Shown piece by piece: positions 55,452 to 64,000 of a DNA stretch of 64,000 bases; the stretch's first letter is position 1; every line of letters begins with the position of its first letter. A model generated the notes under the pieces. The model was not told where the DNA came from, did not search any database, and saw only the letters and a program-made list of their open reading frames with translations. The translations under genes and the position numbers were made by a program. Source of the DNA: Poa pratensis (taxonomy: Eukaryota; Streptophyta; Magnoliopsida; Poales; Poaceae); assembly GCA_947311845.1 (NCBI GenBank), contig CAMZMU010000096.1:16459655-16523654 (forward strand), in the 5' to 3' direction.

Positions 55452-57489
55452 TTTGAACTATTTTATTTGTTAATTCAAACTTGTTGTATTTGTTTAGCTA
55501 CTATTAATTATTGTAATATGATTTGAACTATTTATTTTATGACTTCATACTATTCGTACGATGGACGTGCATGCTTTGCATGTATTTGGCTTTCACATTT
55601 GCAAGTTGTGGTTGTAGTACACTAATTATGGGGGTTGCCCGGTGATACGTGCATTTTGTATCATCATTTATAAAACTTTTAGTATCATATTAGAATGTTA
55701 TTTGCATTGTTATATCATTATTTTTACATGTTTTAGATGATTTATGGGACCTTTTTACAAAGTCCCTATTTTTGGTATTTAATTTCTGGGAGGCAGAAAA
55801 CCTCATTTTTCTTGTTTTTAATGTTTCAGGAGCTACAGGGACCCAAATAATAAAAGGAAAATTACACAGCTGGTTTTTCGTCGAGAGAAAGACAGAGGGA
55901 AGAAGACCGAAGAGAGGAGAGCCACGAGGCCCAAAAGGGGTGGGCCCACGCGGCAAAAATCTTGGGCCGCGTGGGACCCACTAAATGGCGCCTCGGGCAC
56001 CTCCTCGCCTGGGCTTTTTATCGACGCCTTCGTCCTCCCCGAAAAGTCACGCCCTAATTTTTCCGAAACCATCCGAGGCCGCGGCGGCGGCGAAACTCCT
56101 GATTCCCTCCGAGGGGGATCAGATCCTGCTGCTCCGGAGCTCCGGAGAAGGGGGAAATCATCGTCATCGTCATCACCTCTCCTCCTTGGCGTGGGAGGAG
56201 GACTCTACATCATCACCATCACCAAGACCAGCACCATCTCCATCATCATCTCCGTGATCCACTCCGTCCCCCTCGTAGTTTGAGAGTTGCTATACCCTAG
56301 ATACTTGTCTTGTGCTACTATTCATGTTTGTGATTGAGTACTTGTCATTATTTGGTGGTGAAGTTATATTTTCAGATTGTGTTGTACCACTTATGACACT
56401 GAATATTATCATGCATGTTTGCACGTTGTGAGTAGTTCCCATAGTTCCTGAGGGCATAGGATGAATTTTCAATGATTTATATATAACATGTGTTGGTATT
56501 TTGTCAAGAGTTTATCTTTTATGTGATTCTATGATGGTGTTGTGCGAACGTCGACTGCACAACACTTCACCTATATGGGCTCATAGGAGAACACCGTAGT
56601 ATAATGAATTGAGCGAGACTTGGGAGGACATGTGAACCTGGGACCGAATCATGAAGTTATATTATGAGGGTATTAGTATCGGGGACCTTAGAGTGTATGC
56701 TATGGTGGGACTTTATGTCTTAATAATTCTTGTGCAGTCATTTACTTGGCCACATGATCCATCATAAGGGGTTGTAGTTTATTTATTTAGCTATACCTAA
56801 TAATGGCTCCGTCCAAAGAAGATTAAAAATTGACAAGCACTACTAGATATTGCAATATAGCCGAGGGGTGATTTACCGTCGGCTATTTTAGTTTACCGTC
56901 GGTCATCGGTATAACCGACGGTGAACCGTCGGCCATCTCCCGTCGGCTATGCTCGGTCGGCCATTACATTTATAGCCGACGGGACGGTCGGACAAGATAT
57001 TAGCTCACGGTATCTACCTGACGGTAAGCCGTCGGTCATGTTTCGCCCACCGGCTGCCCGTGGGAACTCAAAATCACATTTAGCCGACGGTGTACGGTCG
57101 GGTAAACTGTTCCGACGGTCAATGTGGACCGTCGGTGATTTTATTAACGACGGTTGGCGTGCCCGTCGGTATTACTTATAGCTGAAGGGTTAACGATACC
57201 GTCGGTTAGAGCTATTACAGACGGTGTAGACAGCCCCTCAGGGGTATTATAGATGAGAGGTGTCAAACTACGTGAGGTGGTTTCGACACCCGTCAACTTT
57301 CATGCATTTCTTTCACAAAATAATACCATTTTACAACGACACAATCACACATGACTCAATAACATATATTATATTAATAGTGACCTCTGAAAGAGTGTGA
57401 TACATCTGGAAAATGTCAAATGCAAATGGAAATAATAACCTATATTATAATGGATCAAACGTTCTGCATAAGCTAAATTTCGAACAACT

Positions 57490-58480
57490 TCAGAACTTCG
57501 CTTTGTTTCATCAATAATCTTCACCATCATCACCATAGTTACCGTACTGCCCATCGCCATCTTGATCATAATGCCCATTGTCATAGTCAAAGCCATATCC
57601 ATCATCATAATCATGCTCACCAAAACCTAGCCTTCATCATCCTGTTGTCATAGACTTCATCGTCCCCATCATCATTAGTACTATGATCCTTCTCATGACT
57701 AGGACTTCCTCCAGTATTGCTTCCCATTCCCTAAGAAATGATACATCTAGTTGTAAGATATTTGTTGATAATGCACAAGTACTCCAGAACAAGTGTAGCT
57801 GTACATCTAGTTTGGAAGAAGCAGTACATCTAGTTTGGAAGAAGCAGTACATATAGTTTGGAAGTAGCATCCTATTGTAAATTGTCAAACAAGAGTGGAC
57901 TAGTGAACAGGCTAGAGAAGCTGCGTTGAACCAACCTTTTCAGATTCATTTGATGATCAGCATTTCTTCTTCTTTCACATCCGACTTCAGAATCCGATGT
58001 GGCCTGTATATAATACAAAATATACATCACTCTATAGTTTTATTGTTGCATGCCTACACTGAGACTTGTTAAACTTACCAAGTCAACTGACTGCATTATG
58101 GCATCAAAATCTACTCCTCCTTTCTCAGCCAAAGACTACAAAACGTCAACAAGTCAGAATCACCATATCACGCATAAAATCCAATTTACAAGAGAATTAT
58201 ATATTACCCGCACAACCAGCTCAAAGCCTCGAAAACGCTTGTTCTCCCTTCGCAAATGGGCGTTTTCTCTTTCTAGACGGTCCTCCCTAGCTGACGGCAC
58301 AGGCTGTGAGACAACCGACCTTCTAGACTTAATCTTTGACTTCTCTTCTTGGTAAAACTCGTTGGCAAATCCCAGCCTGCCATGTGGCATTCTACCTACT
58401 GCATCATATATGATTTGTGGGTCTAATTCTGGGTGCTCCTCTTCCCAGTTTTCTCCATGGGCTTTTGTCATTGCATCATC
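57490..58480 (-). pseudogene. TNP1-like (Transposase_24) C-terminal exons
   Basis: Minus-strand exons: one from about 58480 to 58211 reads ENWEEEHPELDPQIIYDA, then PHGRLGFANEF, then a coiled-coil-like REDRLERENAHLRRE. Then come about 58135-58077 (SLAEKGGVDFDAIMQSVDL), about 58005-57940 (SDSEVGCERRRNADHQ) and an Asp/Gly/Tyr-rich end near 57640-57520. HPELDP is the hallmark of the En/Spm TNP1-type proteins. The 5' exons are absent, removed or displaced by the LINE and deletions. Confidence 0.6.
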
Positions 58481-58581
58481 AAAGTTTTCCTTTTGCAGAA
58501 TAAAAAAATGTTAAGATTTAAAAATTGTTCTCATTATGACCAAAATTTGGTAGCTACAAAGATTTTACTAACCCAACGTTT

Positions 58582-59224
58582 TTTTTTTTAGAAACTATGG
58601 GGCAAAAGTTTTGCCCCTTATATTAATTAAGAGAGAGTTGGTACAAGAATTTAGAACACCCGAAATAAGATACAACCGGATTACTCTCCCGGTAAAATTT
58701 CTCCTAAACGTTTTGCCCCCGCAAGCATCCAAATCTTTGCCTCGTTCTTTATCTTGGACAAGATGGCTTGTGAGGAGGTGTGCTTGTTTCGGAAGACCCT
58801 AGCATTTCTCTCATTCCAAATTTCCCAAGTTGTAAGAAGCACAAGGGAAGCCATCGCCTTGCGGTTTGCCACCCCAACATCGGACATTTGCTTCCACCAC
58901 GCCTTGAAAGAAAGAGTTGGCCATAACGATTGGTCAAGTGGGAGACGCAACCAATCCTTCAAAAGAGCCCAAATCCTAGTGGTGAAGCGGCAATGGAGAA
59001 GGAGATGGTCGGCCGTCTCGGGCGTTGTTTTGCAAAGAGGCACAATCCACAATTTTGCCAACCTCTACGAGCAAGACGGTCCGCGGTCCATAGGCGGTTT
59101 TGGAGGGCAAGCCAAGCAAAAAGCTTGGTTTTGGGGGGCGCCCAAGCGTTCCAAACAAGGCTTCTCATGTCGGAGGAAGTAGACCCTAAAAATTGCGCTT
59201 GGTAGGCCGACTTTGCGGATATGC
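58582..59224 (-). mobile_element. 5'-truncated LINE nested in CACTA, 11-bp TSD
   Basis: Flanked by ACCCAACGTTT (58571-58581 and 59225-59235). The T-run at 58582-58589 is its poly-A tail read from the plus strand. The minus strand encodes the C-terminal end of ORF2: WNAWAPPKTKLFAWLALQ, LWTADRLARRGW, then TPETADHLLLHCRFTTRIWALLKDW (zf-RVT) in a second frame. At 643 bp it is a dead-on-arrival copy. Confidence 0.92.
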
Positions 59225-59469
59225 ACCCAACGTTTAGAAGTTCTTTGGCTGCATATCTTCTCTTGATCAGTCCCACGGTGCAAATTGTGCATGTGTTGCC
59301 AAGCACCGCTAATTCCAGGATCTTTACCCTTTTTGAGTTTCTGCAGTTCAAGAATCACAAACATCAAACAATAATAATGGGACATTCTTCTTCAACAATA
59401 ATAAAAAGATGTTTCTTGAAAAGCTGCAGAAAAAGACGGTCTCACGAAAATAGAGTACCAGATGTTGGC

Positions 59470-60570
59470 GTGTAGAGGTAGCACTTCTCGCACCACTACA
59501 ATGGAAGACTGTGCTTCATGCACATTTCTGGTGGAAGATTATAAGGAACGACAAATACAGGCCAACAAGAATATGAGGCTGCTGTCATACCAAAAGGTGT
59601 GAATCCGTCAGTCGCTAAACATAGCCTCACATTCCTAACTTCTTCAGCAAACTTTTTGTGTCTTTATCAAATTTCTTCCAGGCTTCGCCATCTGAAGGGT
59701 GAACCATTACTTTCTCACTGTCACGAGGCCTTGCATGATAATCCATGTGTTTTGAAGTGCTTTGTGACATGTATAGCCGTTGTAGCCTAGGAGTAATAGG
59801 GAGATACCGCAAAACTTTTCTTGGTATCTTCCTGGTGTTTTTTGTGGTTGTTTCCTCGTATCGAGGTTCATTACATATAGTGCATTTATCCTTATTTTCA
59901 GTCTCCTTATAATAAATCATACAATTGTTGGGGCATGCATGAATCTTGACATATGGCATTGCTAGACTATGCACAAGCTTCTTGGACCTATGGAAGTTTG
60001 TGGGGAGATCTTTTGCAGCATCTTCCCCAACGATGTCATGTATAAGGGTCATGGTCTCATTGTAACAAGCTTCTGGCAGGTTGTGTCGTGTTTTAATAGT
60101 CATTAGCCTTCCTACAATGGATAGACGTGATTGTGTGGTCTTCTCATGCAATGGTTTGTCAGCTTCCATTAGCATTTCATAGAATTTCTTTGCAGCTTCA
60201 GTTGGCTCATCGCCTACAGAAACTCCTTCTTCAGCAATTGCATCAACTAGCATGTCATCCATCCGATCTACATCCACCTCATCATCATGTTCTACAATTT
60301 CAGGTGTATCTGACTCCCCGTGACTAGTCCATCTCTCATATCCTAACATGAAACCATTGTTGCACAAATGTGTGGTCATAGCATCCCTTTTGCGCTTATG
60401 ACGACAAAAACATTTGGTACAGGGACAAAGTGATTCCCCATCTACAGCAGAATCAGGCAATGAGAACGCATGCTCCAAAAAATTATCTAATCCATGTTGC
60501 CAAGCTGGACTGAATAACTTCCCTTTTCTTTCTTTGTACATCCAACTACGGTTGTCATCTACATTGCTAC
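59470..60570 (-). pseudogene. TNP2-type transposase, front part (nested CACTA)
   Basis: It opens after an acceptor (CTTCTGTAG) at about 60570 with DDNRSWMYKERKGK, has CPCTKCFCRHKRKRD (Transpos_assoc), an acidic linker and YVKIHACPNNCMIYYKE with CTICNEPRY, and reaches PSDGEAWKKFDKD near 59660. There the frame breaks. The Transposase_21 start (FAEEVRNVRLCL, ATDGFTPFG, NLPPEMCMK) follows in another frame to about 59490, where homology stops. The catalytic part is absent. Confidence 0.82.
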
Positions 60571-60599
60571 AGAAGTAAAGAACAGTTTCGGTAAAGTGT

Positions 60600-62005
60600 A
60601 ATATCAGCAACCAAACATCATTTATTCAGTGTGTAGATGCGGACCAAATTGAATCCCAGTATCCAAATTGTGGATCATGGTTAAGTATCAGAAATAAACC
60701 AGTTATATGTATTTGCATTCATCGACAGTAGTTCAGTATCATATTAGAGTACAAAATTGAATTCACGATCAATAGAACCTAGAAGCTGCTGCACGAAACA
60801 AATTGCAATGAAAGTTCAGTTCCAACATAGAAGACAACCGGGACAAACAATATGAAGTGTTTAATTTCAGCGTGTCATTGTTTTCCACAAACGGATCTAG
60901 AGTAGTTAATTCAAAATTAGTTCAAGGAAGTATTTATCCATTGCAATCAAGCTCTAATCTACAGCGAGCAGGCATCAAACCCATATTGAAAATCTGATCA
61001 TAAAGACTGAAATAGGAGTCGGTCGACAAACAAAGAAGAGGGGAAGAGGAGGAGGAGAAAAGATGGATACCTTGGCGCCGCACTGTGATCGCTGCTGCGT
61101 GCTCTCTGGTTGTCCATCGCAGAGGAAGCAGAGGAACTCCTGGGCACTTGGCCGTCGGAGTTGAAGCAGAGGGGCGCCGCCTAGGCACCCGTCGAAGAGC
61201 GAGCCCTAGATTGGTTTCGGGGGAGATGACCTATTCAGTTTGGAACAGAATCAGGATACTGCGGTAGTTAAGGAATTGGCGTGGGCGTGCGCCAGTGCGC
61301 GGGATTATTTTGTGGGGCGCGCCAAGAAATCTCCTTTTGCGGAGCGCGCAAACAAATCGGCCCAAAAATAAATTGCTTGACGTGGCTTACCAGGTCGTCT
61401 AGGCTGGGCGACTCGGGGGTGACCGCGTGCGACCGCGTGCACCGCAGAACCATCCTCGACAGCGTCAGGAGAGCTCAGCTCCGTCGAAGCATGGCTCGTA
61501 CGGGACGACCGCGGACTGAAACGGCTTGTATACGGCGGCGACGGACTGAATCGGCATGTATAGGCCAGCGTCGGCATAGGCCTAAATCGGCGGCAGCTGC
61601 CTGCATCAAGCGGCGGAGGCGCCGGCGCTGGCAGCAGCATCAATCGGGAGGCCCTGTGTGAAGATGAACAGGCGAGTACGCGTGTGTGTGCAAAGTCAAA
61701 TTTGCTTTTTCCCCTTCTTTTTTGAGCTGAGGAGTGAGGTAGTGAGGTGGCGCGCAGTTGTGCTCTGTGCGCGTGTCAAAATGGGGCTGTGCGTGGTTGC
61801 AGTACAGCACTAGTAGACTAGAGGAGCATCGGTACGTACGTAAGGATCTTTCCTGCCAATCCCGTCTGATAGTAGAGCAACCGATGAATCCCAACTGATT
61901 TCGATCTTCAGTAAAAATTATAAATTTGTAATTCCTCTGTACGAATTTTAATATGCAACAGTATAATTCCCAAGATTTTTAACCATTTTATCTCTGGTGA
62001 ATAAA
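60600..62005. other. 5' region of the nested CACTA, no supported gene
   Basis: Mostly AT-rich to 60950, then GC-richer (61070-61700), plausibly promoter and first non-coding exon of the TNP2 gene on the minus strand. The frames at 61281-61661 are open on both strands and match nothing known. Confidence 0.4.
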
Positions 62006-62684
62006 ATAACCGAGGGGCACCTTCACCGTCAGGTATCATTATTAACCCTCGGTTATTAATCACTTATGACCGACGGTTAGCAATTGACCGTCAGTCATTA
62101 ATTAAATAGCCGAGGGTCACCGTTTAAACCGTCGGATATTACAACTCACCGTAGGCTATTTCAAGGTAATACCCGAGCGCTATTCCATACCCGTCGGTCA
62201 TTTCTAAAACCGTCGGTTATATGCGGTAATAACCGAGCGTTAAAGTAAAACCGTCGCCTATTCCTGGCACCGTCGGTCATTAGTACAATAGCCGACCGGC
62301 CGTCGGTTATTAAAATGTACCGTCGGAAATAAGGGGATTTCTAGTAGTGAAGATATTCAACGTGTTGTTTAATAAATCTCTATGCCTAGCAATATCCATG
62401 CCGCCCTCGGGAACGTTTTCCACATATAAGTTACACATCACTTGAGCTTGTCCTCTTGCACATAAGAGGATTGGGCTTTCTCTCTTTGAGAGCTTTGACT
62501 TGCTACTGTTTATTTTCTGCATTGCAACTATACAACAAAAATACAAAAACACTTGCATCTTTTATTGTTTTATTTATCAATCTTACTAACCAATACCTTC
62601 AGCTCCTCGTGGGTTCGACAACCTTTTCTAATTGAAAGGTACTACAATTGATCTCCTGCACTTGGGGTCATCAAGATACTTTTC

Positions 62685-62699
62685 TGGCGCCGTTGCCGG
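62685..62699 (+). promoter_or_regulatory. Putative primer-binding site
   Basis: TGGCGCCGTTGCCGG lies 11 bases after the LTR end. It starts TGG as a tRNA 3' end complement must, and this string is common just inside Triticeae gypsy LTRs. Confidence 0.7.
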
Positions 62700-62766
62700 A
62701 GCGTAGCGCTATTGGTAAGAAGTTTGGTAAGGAAACTTGAAAGCTGTTTTATATCTCATTGTTACT

Positions 62767-63500
62767 ATGGCATTTATGAATCGTTCCTCGCTGCACCTTG
62801 CTCTATATGACAGTGCTTATGCCACTACTCCTAAAGTGGTTGAAACTACTGTGTCTGAGATACCTAAAGTGGGATTTAAAATTCCCATTGGTCATGTTAA
62901 AAGAGTTATGAAAAATCCATTTACAGGTGATGGAACTAAGTCTGCACGTGAACACATGGAGTTAATTGAAGACATATGTGGTTTATTTAGACTTCCTGGT
63001 ATTTCTGAAGATCAGGTAAAAAGGAAGTTATATTTGTCTTTATCTGGTAATGCTCGTGATTGGTACAGTCTCTTGATGAAGAGGTTGCTATTGAATGGAA
63101 TATCTTGAGGAAGGTTTTCTTTCTTAAATATTTTACTCCTAAAGAAGCTTATGAGAACCGCTGCTATATATTTAATTTCTGGCCACATCTGGGAGAGAGT
63201 ATTACTCAAGCTTGGGGGAGGTTAAAGGAACTCCTTCGCAAGAATCCTTGTCATGATCTTACAAGGAAACTTATATTGATAAACTTTTATGTGAGGCTAC
63301 CGTCGAAGCACAAGGAAATTCTGGATAATTCATCTGGTGGAAGTTTTACTAATAATACTGAAGAAGAAGCATGGAATTTATTGGAGACTATTTCTGAAAA
63401 TACTAGTCATTGGGATCTTGATAAAGGTAATGAGCCCTATTTTGATTATGGATATTCATGTGTAGAGAACTTCTCTACTTCTATTTGTTTAAAAATCTGA
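62767..63500 (+). pseudogene. Gag of the gypsy element (frameshifted)
   Basis: From ATG 62767 (MAFMNRSSLHLALYD) the frame carries the retrotransposon gag core: MKNPFTGDGTKSAREHMEL, then GLFRLPGISEDQVKRKLYL and LSGNARDWY. At about 63062 it shifts by one base into SLDEEVAIEWNILRKVFF, then KYFTPKEAYENR, and runs to a stop near 63500. It would form the capsid-like particle. The break and the stop at 63500 show this copy is inactive. No zinc knuckle was seen. Confidence 0.82.
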
Positions 63501-64000
63501 GTGATACTTTTAATCTTGATCCTTATGTTATAATTGAGATAGCTAAAGGTTTTGCTGAGCATATTGTGTTCCTCAAAGTGGTTTTGAAGTTTATGTTGAA
63601 CCTGTTAAACAATCTATTGTTGTTCCTAAAGTTATTAAACAGGCAGAACCAGTGTCATCTGTGACAATTGAGAGTATGTTGAACCACCTCCATATCCAAA
63701 CCAAGTTAAGGAGAATTTACTTATTGCTGTTACTAACAAGAGTAAAAGAAGATGTTCTCAGCCTTATGAACAGGTGGAAGTCAACAGTCAAATTTCAATT
63801 ATCAAACAATTAAATGAAGAAGACCCTGTTGATGTTTATTTATGTGAAGATGCTACTAAGGTCATGTAATTGGCCAAGTTGTGTTATATCATGCTCTATT
63901 GGGACTTCAAGTTATCATGGTCTATGTGATATTGGAGCAAGTATTAGTGTCATTCCATATTCTCTTTATCTTGAAATCAAGCCTGATATTGATCCTATCA
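63500..64000 (+). pseudogene. Gag-pol continuation with retropepsin site (decayed)
   Basis: Broken reading frames follow the gag. Near 63925-63960 the string CDIGASISVIPYSLYLE has the D-x-G-A-S pattern of a retropepsin-like protease (active-site Asp codon at 63928-63930). The stop just upstream, in GTCATGTAATTGG at about 63870, means it is not joined to gag in frame. The window ends here. Confidence 0.7.

Larger units (their letters stand above)
56838..62349 (-). mobile_element. CACTA transposon nested in the gypsy LTR, TSD AAG
   Basis: 5,512 bp. The ends are CACTACTAGATAT on the left and CACTACTAGAAAT read from the right, with AAG at 56835-56837 and 62350-62352. Subterminal ACCGTCGG/CCGACGGT repeats crowd 56862-57230 and 62010-62335. 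On the minus strand it carries the front of a TNP2-type transposase and the rear exons of a TNP1-like gene. A LINE is inserted at 58582-59224. Confidence 0.94.
55643..64000 (+). mobile_element. Gypsy LTR retrotransposon, 5' part (runs off the window)
   Basis: The 5' LTR begins TGATACGTGCATTTT at 55643 and ends ATCA at 62673, i.e. TGAT...ATCA ends. Without the nested CACTA it is about 1,516 bp. A primer-binding-like TGGCGCCGTTGCCGG follows at 62685. Gag begins at 62767 and a retropepsin-like site is near 63925. The 3' half and 3' LTR are outside the window. CCCGG at 55638-55642 would be the left target duplication. Confidence 0.85.

Noticed and set aside
1..64000. tRNA, rRNA, snoRNA and miRNA genes
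   Set aside because: Only the SINE shows tRNA-like boxes. No cloverleaf or rRNA segment was seen. Foldback elements could give small RNAs, but that cannot be decided from sequence alone.

Overview
The window is plant nuclear DNA, almost certainly from a Triticeae grass (wheat, barley or Aegilops type). It has a few intron-bearing genes in a sea of nested transposable elements. The element types fit that tribe: a solo LTR of about 5 kb with the size of Sukkula, CTCCCTCCG-type Stowaway MITEs, an Au-like tRNA-derived SINE, CACTA elements with TTTAGTACCGGTTG subterminal repeats, and PIF/Harbinger elements with TTA or TAA target duplications. No rRNA gene, tRNA gene, CRISPR array or bacterial feature was seen.

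Host genes. Three paralogs of the DUF2431/BMT5-like Rossmann methyltransferase family lie at 2.1-4.9 kb (minus), 25.3-28.1 kb (plus) and 31.7-32.7 kb (minus). All have three exons and a second exon of exactly 199 nt. The plus-strand copy is intact (254 aa). The first copy has lost one base near codon 20 and is probably a pseudogene. It shares introns and 3'UTR with the second, so these two form an inverted duplication. The third copy is shorter (227 aa) and more diverged.

Layout. 0-0.7 kb: 3' end of a LINE. 5.2-10.2 kb: three PIF/Harbinger-type elements and a SINE with a 13-bp target duplication. 10.3-18.9 kb: a probable solo LTR with a 5-bp duplication, split by a 3.5-kb Helitron. 19-25 kb: small MITEs, a retroposed element, a long-arm foldback and two hAT MITEs with 8-bp duplications, close to the second methyltransferase gene. 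28.6-29.7 kb: a small Mutator-like element with GC-rich cargo. 33.0-42.8 kb: a 9.8-kb CACTA element (TSD TCC) with decayed TNP2 and TNP1/ULP1 genes. 44.5-49.5 kb: a well-preserved 5,062-bp element with terminal inverted repeats of about 270 bp and a perfect 9-bp duplication. 50-54 kb: a GTTGC-rich repeat split by a 1.3-kb CACTA MITE. 54.7-55.5 kb: a deleted Harbinger transposase. 55.6-64 kb: the 5' part of a gypsy LTR retrotransposon, whose LTR holds a 5.5-kb CACTA element that itself holds a truncated LINE.

The most interesting unit is the 44.5-49.5 kb element. It has two structurally intact intron-containing genes in convergent orientation. One is a 190-aa protein with a Myb/SANT-like look. 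The other is a seven-exon, 723-aa plant mobile domain (PMD) protein whose splice junctions all stay in phase. No MURA, TNP2, Harbinger or hAT transposase is visible. The promoter of the small gene holds a dense array of E2F-like TTTCCCGC/TTTCGCGC sites above a TATA box. Either this is a non-autonomous Mutator-like element keeping two accessory genes intact, or a DNA transposon that moves with an unrecognised PMD-based machinery.
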